DNA from: Adiantum capillus-veneris
Lineage: Eukaryota > Streptophyta > Polypodiopsida > Polypodiales > Pteridaceae
DNA: 64,000 bases
NCBI GenBank assembly: GCA_014529385.2
Contig: CM043942.1
Span: 2,770,501-2,834,500 of the forward strand
Reading direction: 5' to 3'
Shown here: piece by piece, positions 18,570 through 29,736 of the stretch
Numbering within the stretch: the stretch's first letter is position 1
How the letters are laid out: each line of letters begins with the position of its first letter
The notes under the pieces: generated by a model
What the model was told of the DNA's origin: nothing
The model's input: the letters and a program-made list of their open reading frames with translations, nothing else
Databases searched by the model: none
Translations under genes and position numbers: made by a program

Positions 18570-19300
18570 CTAGTAGTGTGTGGTACTCAGACTCTCAAAC
18601 TTGCACTGATCATATATGCACGCTTGATTTGGCTCTTCTTCATTGCCCCAATACCCTGCCTCGCATTGAAGGGAGTGGGAGATAAGTCGAATGGTTGCAA
18701 TAGTGCGTATCGTCGACGAGGAGCTATGCTCAAGCATGTAAGGGTGAGTACGGTTTCCTCTTTCAATAAAGAACATGGTTTTGTAGTTGGGGACAATATG
18801 GGTGGTGTAATGTATGAAGCGTGACCCACCGGATTTCTCCCAAGGCATAATACATTGGCATTGTAGAAAATATTCTTTCACTTAGGAGTCTGTTGAGGCA
18901 TCATGTAGCAAGTGTAATGCATCCCATCTTCCAAACCAATTCTTTATATCCTGCATCCATCCCGTGCTCAAGATCTTACTTTTATTCAACTTTTGAACTT
19001 TTTTGCTTGCTTCCCATGCAATTGTAGGAAGTCGATGTGAGGGGTTTTGAAGCATCTTTATCATGTACTCCACAACCCTTTCCATGCCTATAACCTCAAT
19101 TGGAAGAGATCCCGACTCAAGTAGGATCATGTATGGTGTTTGTGTCTTAACTTGGAGAAAGTTTTTAAGAAAACACCCTTGGACATTCTCAAACTCTTTC
19201 CAAGTAGACTTTGAGATGATCCCGCCCCACACTTCAACTCCATAAAGAAGAACCAGTGTCACCAATGTGTCAAAAAGGTACTTCTTTGCGACCATATACA
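18570..19300 (-). pseudogene. LINE (non-LTR) ORF2 3' end fragment
   Basis: The frame 19301-18882 carries the post-reverse-transcriptase segment typical of plant LINEs. It has VLLYGVEVWGG, then LKNFLQVKTQTPYMILLESG, LPIEVIG and a HRLP block. After one stop the same sense continues through 18881-18570 with the C-terminal pattern around FIHYTTHIVPNYKTMFF and an H-x-L-x-C-E motif (SHSLQCEAGYWG). Start and catalytic domain are missing and one or more stops interrupt it, so it is a 5'-truncated dead copy. A Copia LTR begins immediately at 19301. Confidence 0.75.
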
Positions 19301-19635
19301 TGTGGTAGTGATGTGTGTGAACACACTTAGGACCATCTAGGCATTTTCTCCCTCACTAGGAGGTATTTTCCCCCGTGCATTGTATATAGGCCCATCACTC
19401 TAGGGCTATCTTATCTTTCCTTTGCACACTAAGTAATACACTCTCTGTTGTGTGCCTTGAGCTTCCTTCATCTTCTCCAAGCTGTGTGTGTTTCCCCCGT
19501 GCATTGTATATACACCCATCACTCTAGGGCTATCTTATCTTTCCTTTGCACACTAAGTAATACACTCTCTTGTGTGCCTTGAGCTTCCTTCATCTTCTCC
19601 AAGCTGGTGTGTTTCCCTACAACTTAATTCCAACG
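19301..19635 (+). repeat. Copia 5' LTR with an internal 124-bp tandem duplication
   Basis: It begins TGTGGTAGTGATGTGTG like the LTR at 63011-63221, which is 211 bp long. The extra length is a tandem copy of a 124-bp segment (TTTCCCCCGTGCATTGTATA at about 19367 and 19491) that spans the TATA-like box and the region toward the LTR end. Confidence 0.8.
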
Positions 19636-19637
19636 AT

Positions 19638-19649
19638 TGGTATTAAAGC
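19638..19649 (+). other. primer binding site, degenerate tRNA-iMet type
   Basis: TGGTATTAAAGC closely matches the TGGTATCAGAGC primer site common in Copia elements. It lies 2 nt after the LTR end. Confidence 0.75.
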
Positions 19650-19987
19650 AGGTTGCGTCTTTTGGGCTTAGTCATCCAGCATCACCAGCACACGCCTACT
19701 CACTTTCTCAGATTTGAGTGATCTTTGGTGAGCGTTAGCAAGTCACAAAATACTTTGGGACTACTCAAAGAGCTTAGTTTGCTCAGATTTTTTATTTGGG
19801 CTCATTTTGACCTCCATTTCCACTATAGGCAGTACTACGCAGGCAATTTCGTCATTTTGTGCAGAATTTTTGTCAGTACCATTTTTGCAAAATAGGTCCC
19901 TTACAATCTTCTACAGGTTGTGATATATAGCAAGTGTTGGTCCTTCTTTGTTGATAGTTTTCACATCAGATGCATGCATTTGGCATG

Positions 19988-20640
19988 GCTGACAACAACA
20001 TAGATGTGTTCAAGATGTTTGTTGTGCTGAGGATAGATTGGCTGGGGATAATTACCCTATGTGGGCTTACATGATGCAACATGTCCTTGTGTCAAAGGCG
20101 TTTGGAATATTGTGCAGGGCATTGATGTATGTCCTGGTTTTGAGGATGTAGGCGATGTTGAGGATGCTGCAGGTTTTGGTGGCAGGGTTGCTATTCCCAG
20201 AGCTATTTTGCCTATGGTTGAGCAAGCTCATTGGGATGTAAGAGATGCGCATGCTCATGCATTGATTGCATTGTCTATGAAGCGCACTATTACTCCTCAC
20301 ATTTGTTCAACAAAATTTGCAAAACAGGCTTGAGATATGCTGGATGGTCTTTATGCAAGTCGCAATGAGGCTAAAATTGCATTGCTGTGTAAAGAGCTGA
20401 AGTCAAAAATTATGCATGAGGAAGATGAAATGGACACTTTCCTTGCTAGTGTTAAGGATATTAATGAGAAACTTATTTCTATAGTGAATTCATTTCTAAC
20501 AATTCCCTTTTTTTAGAATGTTCTTGATGCTTTGCAAAATTCTTACCAGACTTTTTCTTGTACTTAGAGACTTATGACCCAAGAAAATTCAGAAGTTGTC
20601 AAGTTTGATGCATTACTCGGATTGTTGTTGCAAGAGTCAC
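19988..20640 (+). pseudogene. Copia gag (UBN2-type) fragment
   Basis: Translation from the ATG at 19988 gives a short N-terminus (MADNN, then DVFKMF). A frameshift follows, after which 20061-20333 reads as a Copia gag, including a YPMWAYM-like segment, VWNIVQGID and ALIALSMKRTITPHI. Further stops lie around 20332 and 20515. The same protein is seen, less damaged, at 63567-64000. In Copia elements this domain forms the particle shell; this copy cannot be translated through. Confidence 0.75.
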
Positions 20641-20694
20641 TTTTTATAAAAAAACAGAGGAACCTCTATCTTTTGATGGACATAATTCAGAAAA

Positions 20695-21118
20695 TTGGAT
20701 GGCTACATGCAATCAAGGTATGATGCACTTATAGAAAATGACACATGGACTTTATGTGGTTTGTCCCCTTGCAAAAAGGCCCTCGGTATGAAGTGGGTTT
20801 ACAAGTTGAAACACAAGCCGAATGGTAAGATTGATCTTTATAAGGCTCGAATTGTTGCAAAAGGCTATGCACATCAGAAATTCATAAATTATGAAGAGAC
20901 TTTTTCTCCCACTTGTCATATGACTATTGTGCATTGGCATTCCATTTTGGTGGGATGTACATCAATCAGACATTATTACTAATTTCTTGAATGGTGACAT
21001 ATTTGAGGAAGTTTATGTAACGTAGCCTCGTGGTTTTGTCAAGAAAGGACAAGAGGATAAAGTGTGCAAATGTAAGAAAGCTTTGTATGGGTCGAAGCAA
21101 TCTCCTCGTTTTATAAAT
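20695..21118 (+). pseudogene. Copia reverse transcriptase fragment
   Basis: The frame has the start of the Copia RT domain: ALIENDTWTL, then GMKWVYKLK, YKARIVAKGYAH and YEETFSPT. A frame change then leads to FLNGDIFEEVYV, a stop, PRGFVKKG and KALYG-KQSPR. The catalytic YVDD is not reached. Known role of the family is cDNA synthesis; this copy is broken by at least one frameshift, one stop and truncation. Confidence 0.85.
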
Positions 21119-21182
21119 AGTCTTTGAATGCACGTGATATACACAATTTATACATAGTGACCCTCCCCCCCCCCCCCCCCCC
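21119..21182. repeat. MITE-end fragment followed by an 18-bp poly-C run
   Basis: 21122-21160 resembles the 3' end of the MITE at 21973-22243 (shared pattern TTTGNNTGCAC, CAATTTTTACATAG). It is followed by C18 at about 21165-21182. Probably a truncated MITE copy. Confidence 0.45.
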
Positions 21183-21972
21183 TTCCTTTCCCCAAGGCCA
21201 TTCATTACTATGCGGGCTAGACATTGACCATTCAAGGGCCCAATAGGAATATCCAAGTGAAGATCAACAACACTAGAAGCTGGAAGAAATCTATGAGACT
21301 AGGTGAGCTCTACAGGAAGTATGGGACAAAGAAGATTGAGCAAATGCTGACATCTATGAATATATTTTCCATATTAGAAATTGATATGAATGCAGTGGTG
21401 ATGGATAGGGATCGTGCTAAAAGGAAAAGGAAACAATATACAACAAATAATATTTAGTCCAATCCAAGTGAAAGGCCGATAACTATGGATGACAAGACAC
21501 CAACTGATGCAATACAAGAAATGGAGGATTCTAGATCAGAGGCGGGTAAAGGGTAGGCCAATGTAGAGAATCCTGAATGAAGCACTGGATGAAGGGACAC
21601 GAAACCAGGGTTAGATGAATTGGGGAGTCCATTTAATGAATACGCAACAAGAATTTGGACAGACAAGGAGGTAGAGTCATTGACAAAAAGGAAAGGAGGT
21701 ACACAACACTATAAAGAAATCTATTTTAGATAAGTACATTTATCAATCTTTAGTGGACATATCAGATCACGACAAAAACTTGACATTGAACATTGAAAGA
21801 GCTCTAAAACCTAGTTGGTTCTATCAGGTCAGATCTGGAAGAGAAAATAGAGGACTTTATAGCTACCGTGGTAAATCAGGCAGCACTGATGGAATATCTC
21901 ACGCACAATGTGGACGAGGATGATGATGATGAGGAACTAGATCACGACAAGGAGGATAGAGATGGGAGAAAT

Positions 21973-22243
21973 ATGTGAGGGCGTCCACTAGGAAATACGT
22001 AAGATAGCACGTGCAAACAAAATAAGGAATTTATAATTAGGTAGATTTCATAAAAGTGTACTTACATAAAGGGTTTTTTAATTGAGAAAGTGAAAATTTC
22101 ATACATAAGGGCTAGTTTTTTTTTATAAAAATGTGTACATTAGGGGTACATATAATACTTGAAAACATACAGGTAAGGGATTATTTAAATACCTCTTGTT
22201 TGCACATGCTATATGCAATTTTTACATAGCGGACTCCTTGGGG
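21973..22243. mobile_element. MITE, about 271 bp, copy 1
   Basis: Nearly the same sequence as 56144-56411. The ends are inverted around GTCCACTA (left) and its complement near TAGCGGACTCC (right), with AT-rich internal DNA and no coding frame. It is flanked by AGAAAT on both sides (21967-21972 and 22244-22249), a likely target duplication. The superfamily cannot be assigned with confidence. Confidence 0.75.
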
Positions 22244-22668
22244 AGAAATGATTGAAGGGATGATGATGATGATGATAAACAAACTCCTCCAAATCATCTA
22301 GAACCAAGGTCTCAACCATAGGAAGGTAAACAAGGGAAATACAGTACTGGTTGACTTAGAGTCACACACCAACCTTGGCTATTCCATTGAATGCTTAAGT
22401 CTAAATAGGAAGCTAGGAAAGGAGAGGGCACTCTAGATTCATGATTATCTTCATGATAACAATGCATACTTAGATCTGGAGAGATTTCAGATGTTGTATG
22501 TGGGGGTCATAAGGATGATCGATTAGTGAAAGATGGTTAGCAACCATGACCATGCCACTTGCAAGCTTCCTCCTCACCCCAATAACATTTTGCTACTAGC
22601 ATGGGTGCTTGAATATGTACTCACTCCTGATGATGTGCTAGTTAACCCTCAATCACAACAACTTACTA

Positions 22669-22843
22669 TTATGAATATTTAGATCTTGGGGATATAGCTA
22701 GAGATGATTTGGGAAATAGACCTTTAGTAGGGGATGCAAAACAAGGAGTGTCTGATAGAGCATGAGATAAGAAAATGAGATTGTGAATCTCTCTCAGCTC
22801 TCTCCAAATGCCATCTCCTGGAATGAGTTGAGTGATGGGAATC
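22669..22843 (-). pseudogene. downstream half of an unidentified frame split by a Copia insertion
   Basis: The minus-strand frame here reads into the Copia LTR at 22849. It is in exactly the same phase as the frame 30481-30345 on the other side once the element and one CCCAA copy are removed. This half includes segments such as PGDGIWRELREIHNLI. I do not recognise the protein. The combined frame is about 110 codons, ending with a stop at 22669. It may be a real small host frame or part of an older element. Confidence 0.4.
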
Positions 22844-22848
22844 CCCAA

Positions 22849-23047
22849 TGAAGGTGCCGTGTGCAAGTGCAAGTGCAAGAGCCGAGAGAGAGAGAGAGAC
22901 CTACTGTTGGGTGGAGCGCACAGCAATGTTATCCCGTTTTTGCAACTCCTTATTACTTTGTATTAAAGAATAAGTGTATATGTGGTTAAGTTAGTAGATG
23001 GGTTAGTAGTAAGTGGGATGTTTGGCCAGTTGGCCTGAATCCCAACA
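22849..23047 (-). repeat. Copia 3' LTR (199 bp)
   Basis: Direct repeat of 30160-30344, with an extra segment of about 30 bp (GGAGCGCACAGCAATG...) and scattered substitutions. On the minus strand it starts TGTTGGGATTCAGGCC. The polypurine tract CAAGTGGGAG is at 23050-23059. CCCAA at 22844-22848 is the target duplication. Confidence 0.9.
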
Positions 23048-23116
23048 AACTCCCACTTGAAGGCCAGCGCAGCCCAAGTGACCTGGTATGTACAACCGTG
23101 AATCGATCTAGTGGCT

Positions 23117-24531
23117 TCAACCTATACCCATCAACTCACTGCAATGTGTAAACCGCTCCAAAGCTAAGCCTTTTGTCAAAGCATCTGTTGGGTCGTCGTC
23201 ATTGTGTACCTTGACCAAATCAATGAGCTTTTTGGCCAAGAAATCTCTCATGAGATGATACCTAACTTCAATATATTTCGATTTGGAGTGAAACACGGGA
23301 TTCCTAGCCAATGCAAGAGCACTCTGACTATCACAATATATCAATGGAGTCTCATCAATGCCAAGATTTCTGACCAAGCGAGACAACCATACAACCTCTT
23401 TACTTGCATCCAACAACGCAACATACTCTGCTTCTGTAGTGGAAAACGACGTACAATCTTGAAGACATGACCTCCAAGATACTGCTGCTCCAACAAATAT
23501 GAATACATAGCCAGAAGTCGATCTCCTATTGTCGACACAGCCCGCATAGTCTGCATCCGCATAACCCACGATGGATGCATCACTGTTCCCGAAGCGTAAA
23601 CACCTGCCGAACGTACCTTTGAGGTACCTAAGAATGTGCTTCACTGCTTCCCAATGCTTGTTGCCAAGATTTGCCAGATATCGGTTCACCACTCCCATAG
23701 CAAAAGCAATGTCTGGCCTTGTGGCCACCATAGCATACATGATACTGCCCACTACCAAAGAATATGGTACCTTAGCCATTTTTGCTCGCTCAACATCAGA
23801 TTTGGGTGCATCTTCCTTGCTGAGTTTCAAGAATGGTTGCATTGAGGTACTCAATGCTTTCCCCCCTTGCATATTGAAATGCTGCAAATCTTTCTCAATG
23901 TCTGTTTCCTAAGATAACTCAAGAATACGACGTTTGTGATCTCTTTTGATTCGCATGCCGAGAAAGTGTGTAGCATCCCCCAAATCTTTCATTGCAAAAT
24001 TGTTGCTAAGTGTTTTCTTCAAGTTGGCAATCTCCGTAATGGACTTTCCACCTATAATCATGTCATCAACATATAGAACTAGAATGATCATTGGGCCATA
24101 ATCTTGCTTTCTCGTGTACAAGCAGTGATCCTCTTCGTCCTTTTATACCCTTGAGACCTCATACATGCATCAAATTTATGATCCCACTGCCTTGAACCAC
24201 GCTTTAAGCCATAAAGTGCCTTTTTGAGCTTACATACTAGCTCCTCACGAGATGTGTTCTCCTGAAAAGACCCTTCAGGCTGCTGCACGTGAACATCCTT
24301 ATCTAGATCCCCGTGAATAAATATTGTCTTCACATCCATTTGGAAAAGTTCCTTGTCCTCAATCGCTACAAGACCAAGTACGGTTCTAAGTGTTGTCATC
24401 TTGACCACAGGCGAGAAGATTTCATCAAAATCGACCCCCTTTTGCTGTTTGAACCCTTTGGCTACAAGTCTAGCCTTGTACTTTAGATTTGGATCAACTA
24501 GGTGAACTTCTTCTTGTAAACCCATTTGCAA
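23117..24531 (-). pseudogene. Copia reverse transcriptase and RNase H region
   Basis: Successive frames 24531-24088, 24121-23909 and 23887-23117 give a Copia RT and RNase H. The RT shows YKARLVAKGFKQQKG, FDEIFSPVVKMTTLR, the LYGLKRGSRQW segment and the catalytic YVDDM. The RNase H shows YADADYAGC, TTEAEYVAL, CDSQSAL and KYIEVRYHLMRDF with its acidic residues in place. Frame breaks lie between 24121 and 24088 and around 23909-23887, where a stop separates RT from RNase H. The family makes cDNA in the particle; here the breaks prevent a single polyprotein. Confidence 0.9.
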
Positions 24532-25803
24532 GGTAAAGCTTTCGCATCATTTGGCGATTTTACCAAGTCCCAAGTGTCATTAGCCAGAATTGAGTTATAC
24601 TTAGATTCCATAGCCTGCTCCCATTGCACCACATCATCCGTCATCATGGCTTCTTGGTAGCAGCTTGGCTCACCGCAATCAGTCAACTTGATGTAATCAA
24701 GACGTGGCTCAAAACGCGTAGGTGGACGAGAGACTCTAGTAGACCGTCTCACTCCTTGACCATTGCTATCCGCTCCCTCTGGAGCATTTCTAGTGGAAGG
24801 TACATCACTAGCCCGCTGAGTTGATTTCACTGTCTCTAAGGCAACATCCTCAAAAGTGACTCTCTGAACCTTTATTTCCTTGATAGGTTGTTTATGCATC
24901 TTCGACTCATTGAAGATCACATCTAAACTATGAATCACTCGATGAGATTTCGGGTGCGAGAGACGATATCCCATCTCTCCATCTGCACCATATCCAATGA
25001 AAATACTTTTGTGTGACTTTGGTAAATGAGCATAAGATTCACAACCAAAAACATGTAGATGGTCATAGTGGGGCTTACGTTTAGACCATATCTCTTCTAG
25101 AATCTCATAATTGAATGGCGTACTAGGCGAACAATTTATGATGTGCATTGCTGTCAAGACGACTTCTGCCCAAAAGCCTTGCCGACACCTTTCTAGTAGA
25201 GTCATCTATGAATGTGCCCCCCCCTAGAGATTTGGTTGACATAGGACCACAAACATCACTATGTACTAAATCTAGAGGTTCAGCTCGCTTTTGACCCAAT
25301 GGTAAGTGGACGGACCTAGTTTGTTTGCCATAGATACAATGTTTACAAACAGAAAAGTCAACATAAGACAAGACAGGTAAGTATCCAAGACGAGTCAAAG
25401 TTCTCATTCCTTTTTGGCTTATATGGCCTACAACATCTGACACATGCATGGAATACAAGGTACCATGCTTCTGACCTTTTACAACAAGATTACCTTTGCG
25501 TACTATCCACGAACCATTGCCAAATGTGGTGTTGTAGCCCAAATCATCAAGCTAACCAACAAAAAACAAGCTCTTAGTCAACTTGGGAACAAGTCTGACA
25601 TTACATAAAGTAAAGTGCGTGCCATTCATTAGATGCAATTTTACATTTTTGACACCCTCAATGTCTAGTTCATAAGCATCACTAAGTCTCACTTTTCCAC
25701 AAGAGTGAGAATAAGTAGAAAACCACTCTCTATGTGGTGTCACATGGAAACTCGCACTAAAATCTACTATCCAATTCTATGCATACTACGCATCTTCTGT
25801 AAC
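24498..25803 (-). pseudogene. Copia protease, integrase and connector region, with deletions
   Basis: Near 25770-25740 the protease active site reads D-F-S-A-S where Copia proteases have D-S-G-A-S, so the catalytic triad is destroyed. Frame 25743-25552 continues the protease, and 25542-25123 has the pre-integrase region (GHISQKGMRTL, C-x2-C as CKHC) and the integrase start DVCGPMSTKSLGGGTF. The integrase catalytic core is then missing: the text jumps from FIDDST to a segment just before FWAEVVLTAMHIINCSPS in frame 25205-24498. That frame continues through the C-terminal GYGADGEMGYRL block into the RT lead-in. An internal deletion of roughly a hundred codons is inferred by comparison with the family. 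Confidence 0.85.
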
Positions 25804-25989
25804 AAGAGCCTCGACATGTAGATCTGTTGTGAAGACCAATATGTCAGAGGTAAGTGGCATAACAACCATTGGAAGAGTCTCTACAATAGGAGCATTTGAA
25901 GACTCTAGCACATTGATCTCCTCCAACTTTGCTTTGCCCTTGTTTGAATAATCAGACCTAGAAGTGTCACCGGATTTTTTATCCTCCTT

Positions 25990-26753
25990 GCTTTGCTACC
26001 ATTTTCTCAATCCTTTTTCACATGCCCTTTTTTATGGCAGTGATAGCACTCGACATTACGCATAGAACCTCGAGACTTACTGCGTGAGCCCCCACGTTCC
26101 TTTCTTTTGGCACGACTTTGAGTGCGACCCCTCTGTCTGTCACTAGCATCATATGCATCATCATCCTTCTTGCCTTCGAGAGATTTCCTATGAATCTCCT
26201 CGGTAAACAGACTCCCAAGGACGTCATTGTACACAAGACCAATACCAGGTGCTGAGTTGCTAATCGCAGTACAGAATGATTCCAAGACAAGGGAAAACTG
26301 CATCGCAAGAAGATACATTTGATTTCCTCATCGAAGACCAAACCCTGAGTGGTCAACTGAGTGAAAATGATATTGAACTCATTAATGTGAGTAGAAATAG
26401 TGCCTTCTTCCTTCATATGAAGATCAAACAGCTTCTTCATCAAGAAAACCTTATTAGTGGCACTTTTGTTCTCATAACTGGAACACAATTTATCCCATAC
26501 ATCTCTAGCAGTCCTTTCTCCAACTATGGTAAACTACACAGATTCGGCCAAATGCAAACGGAGGGTAGATTTGGCCTTAGCATCAATCCTCTCCCACTCA
26601 ACATTTGTATACTCTCCCTTTGGGCACTCCATCATAGGATCCAGCTGGCCTTTTTATATGAGAACATCTTGAATCTGCTCTTTCCAGAGATAGAAAAATT
26701 CATCCATCAAATTTCCAAATAATGTAAATATCCTTTTCACCGCTAGATGACAT
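25990..26753 (-). pseudogene. Copia gag with broken zinc knuckle
   Basis: The probable start is the ATG at 26753 (MSSSGEKD). A frameshift or stop occurs within the first 20 codons near KFDG. The rest reads as a UBN2-type Copia gag, with VWDKLCSSYENKSATNK, LKKLFDLHMKEEG-like text and LTTQGLVFDEEI. Frame shifts near 26260-26300 separate two overlapping frames. The knuckle CYHCHKKGHVKKD is followed by TGA instead of the final cysteine codon, because of a small deletion at about 26005. In the living family this protein coats the RNA; this copy is dead. Confidence 0.85.
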
Positions 26754-27694
26754 GGCCGCAAGCTAAAGATAATATGGCGATAAACGAATGGTAATTATGG
26801 GAAAAATTTGACAGAGTTTCCCTAGAAAAACTGACAAAAGCTCAATCCAAAACTGTCACAAGAGACCAGTAACGCATCAAAAGTAATGCTCTCAGAGCAT
26901 AAGACAGGCGCATCAACCACTAAATGTGCATAAAAAGTCAAAAAGTTGAGCCAAGACTGCCAACATGGCGTCAAATGCACCTAGCCCTCTCTATACATGT
27001 CCTATGGTGTGGCCATGAAAAGGGGTACTCCAGCAACCTGTATCACCGAAAGGATCTCAACATTCGAGAATCCCCCAGCTCAAGAAAACCTCATGCTATC
27101 GACCCTCACAAAAGGTCATACAGACAAGAAACTAGCCCAGTCTCAAAAAGGACCTCCAAACCGAGTCTCAGAAACGATCGGGACTGCCAGAAACAAGCCA
27201 AATCGGCTCCACAAAAAGTACATATGGCAGTTTCCGCAACTCAACGTACATCCACTGTCAGCAATACTGCAAGGTGCAGTATACGCGCTCAAACAAGAAC
27301 CAAACAAAATGTGCAAGCAGTAAACAAATCCCTGCGGGGAGTAAAACCTCTCTTAAAAGAGCTCAAGCACTATCAAAAGTGCCAAAATAATGCATATGCG
27401 CATCAAGTACTCCCACTGAAATCTGTGTTGATGCTGATTCATGGAGTGTGCTTAAAGCAAGATGAAGATGTGAACATCAAAAGATACATTATCCTCCAAA
27501 ATAGGAAATATTATAGGGTCAGGGGACAATATTATCTCTCTCAACCTCTCAGCTCCAAAATAGAAGACCAATCTTTGTTGGAAAAAAATCTTTCTATCAA
27601 TGCGCACATTCACCCTAATATTCTGAACTGATTGAAAGTTGTAGAAAATGGGATTATTCATTTGTGCATTAACTACAAACTTCCATGAAGCACT
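26754..27694. other. Copia leader, left part
   Basis: No recognisable domain. A plus-strand frame of 235 codons (26924-27631) is open, but it runs antisense to the element and looks compositionally unspecial, so I treat it as chance. Confidence 0.45.
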
Positions 27695-28224
27695 TCATTG
27701 AAGTTCAGCTCTCTTGGATCCCACCATTTGAGAGATGCGAAGAATTTGCTCACCAGTGATTAGCCTAGCTTTGGTGTGACCATCTTCAGCTTTGTAGAGT
27801 TCATAGGGTTCAATGGCTACCTTCTCAACCACCTTGAGCCTTCTTGCTAGTAGTAGTTGGAGTGCATCACCATATGTAGCCTCTTGCCAATACCGCACAC
27901 CATTGATGTGTAGCTCCCCCTCCAAAAACTTGTTAATACGCGAGTTTGAGATTTCTTTCACCACCTGAAGTCGAGGCTTCAAAGGAAGTGTCTTCACACT
28001 AGCCAAGAAGCACTCAACACAATGCTTTGACCTACGGACTTGATGACTACAAGATTTTCCTTGAAGCAAAGAAGGGTGCATGTAGTTAACTCTCTTTACC
28101 CGCATACGTGCCGTTTGTCGATAAAGACGCTTCTTCTCTCGAGCTTCTTGGGAAGACCATTGTGGATGTCTTGGGGAATTTGATGGACCTTCCTTCATAG
28201 GATTGGCAGAGCACTGCTTGAGAA
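27695..28224 (-). pseudogene. gag-leader-type frames of a nested LTR element fragment
   Basis: Two overlapping minus-strand frames (28307-28086 and 28198-27695) follow directly after a primer site at 28225-28243. The longer product (167 aa) is basic near its start and has a segment FLEGELHINGVRYWQEATYGD; I do not recognise it. Its position right after a primer site suggests the start of an internal region of a retroelement. The piece ends without a visible partner LTR on the left, so the element is truncated. Confidence 0.5.
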
Positions 28225-28243
28225 CTCCTCCGTGGGGGCACCA
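28225..28243 (-). other. primer-binding-site-like motif shared with the 52.7-kb element
   Basis: The minus strand reads TGGTGCCCCCACGGAGGAG, 5 nt from an LTR-like end (CGTCA). The same 19-mer with one change occurs on the plus strand at 52753-52771, also 5 nt from an LTR end. I cannot name the matching tRNA. Confidence 0.65.
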
Positions 28244-28248
28244 ATTTA

Positions 28249-28362
28249 TGACGAAGGAAATTTGGAATGGCGGCCTCTACACCAAAACAAATTCCATTGC
28301 GCCACAAGGGAAATGAGATGAGGGAACCACCTAGTCTTGGAAGCGTGGACTAGGACCGCTAC

Positions 28363-28434
<72 letters not shown>

Positions 28435-29736
28435 ATCACTATGAATGAAGCATTAACCTCAATGTGTGTACAAGGAATGGATAACTTCAAGCACTCCCAA
28501 CACAAATAGCATGTAGATTACTAAACAACAACTCAAGATTTATCCAAAATCACATCAAGCACTCTCACACACACATAAAAGATCTCTCTTAATTAACATA
28601 AGTAAGAGGAGGGGAGGTTACTAGCATAAAACAATTTGCACTCTAGAATGTGCAAAGAATAGAGTGAATGAATGATCTTTATGGGCTCATGATGAGTGAT
28701 ACAAAGACTCAATGAGGCTGAGGGAGACTTGAAATTACAAAGGGGGGGGGCTCTTTATATAGGCAAGAGAGTGATTAGGAATGAGGTTAAGATCCAAGTG
28801 CAATTTGTACAAATGAAGCTTGATTAGGGACATTCCACCAATGAAGAAGCTCCTTCCAAGTGATTTGTTGACCAATTTGCAACTAATTGGCTCCATCATC
28901 ACTTGTGTTGTCTTCACTCCTTCCTCCATAGCTTGAGTCCAAGAGCTTCCTTATTTTAAAATGTAAAGAATCTACATAAAATCAATGCATATCTAGTAAT
29001 AATAGAAAGGGGTTGAATGAAAACTTATGAATTACAACAAGATTAAGCATGATTAGAGAGGTGATTAGAAGAGGAATTTGTGATGGTTTTATGAGCTTGA
29101 GAGAGAGGAGGAAGGAGGGGAGGGTGAGGAGACTAATGGCTGATTTTTAGAGAAGAACTCAATGTGGAAAAGGAAGGGTGTGTGTGTAAAGGTAGAGGGG
29201 GTGGTCTCCACCACAGTTGAAAAAACTGGCGTCCACCATTTTTGCCATATTTCCTAGACCGTAGCTGCAAAAATTATATAAAAAAATATGGGCAGAATCT
29301 CCAGCTCATAAACTACAACTTTGATGAAGACAACTTTTCTTGGATCGGAGTGGGCGTATTTTTAAAAAATCTAACAAAATCATGTGTCTGTTTCCTTCCT
29401 TCACCAAGTCTTCCACCTGGGTCCCATCTGTTTGAATCATCATATGGCTCCAAAGCCATGATGATATGAGCCCCTCATGACCCTTCAATCATGGGTGGAT
29501 GGCTCCACAAACACATCATATCTTTTCTTTTCACATTTACATATTTTCCCTTCCCTTTACCACTAGGTTCTACCTTTCACCTCCTCTGAACTAGTCAAGG
29601 AAAAATTCCCATCAAGTCATTTTTTGAATTTTTCCAAGAGGTTGTTCTCACTCTTTCTTTTATTGTAAACCTCTAGAAGCAGGGAAAACCAACAAAATAT
29701 AGTAAACAAAAAATTTGTGATAGGCTCGGATCACTG
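28249..29736 (-). repeat. nested LTR (about 1.5 kb) in the Copia leader
   Basis: The stretch begins TGACGAAGG beside the primer-like site. It contains a (GA)n tract at 28365-28432 and a TATA box on the minus strand within CTCTTTATATAGGC at about 28751. It may end CTCGGATCA near 29736, giving TG...CA ends on both strands. There is no second copy in the window, so the outer boundary is a proposal. Confidence 0.45.
28365..28432. repeat. (GA)n microsatellite
   Basis: About 34 uninterrupted AG units inside the nested LTR. Confidence 0.98.

Larger units (their letters stand above)
19301..21118 (+). mobile_element. deletion derivative of a Copia retrotransposon (5' LTR, gag, RT fragment)
   Basis: The order is LTR (19301-19635), iMet-type primer site (19638), gag (from 19988), then directly a piece of Copia reverse transcriptase (20695-21118). 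Zinc knuckle, protease and integrase are missing, so an internal deletion joined gag to RT. It ends abruptly where a MITE-end-like sequence starts. A second copy of the same family begins at 63011. Confidence 0.8.
21183..22843. other. unassigned older DNA hosting a MITE and the Copia insertion
   Basis: Several short frames occur, such as 21224-21457 with a lysine- and arginine-rich 77-aa product; none resembles a known family. The text between 21750 and 22660 reads like a degraded gag or polyprotein but is too broken to name. A MITE sits at 21973-22243. Confidence 0.35.

Noticed and set aside
26924-27631. Plus-strand frame of 235 codons in the Copia leader
   Set aside because: Antisense to the element, no domain, no neighbouring support. 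A chance frame is more likely, though its length deserves a homology search.
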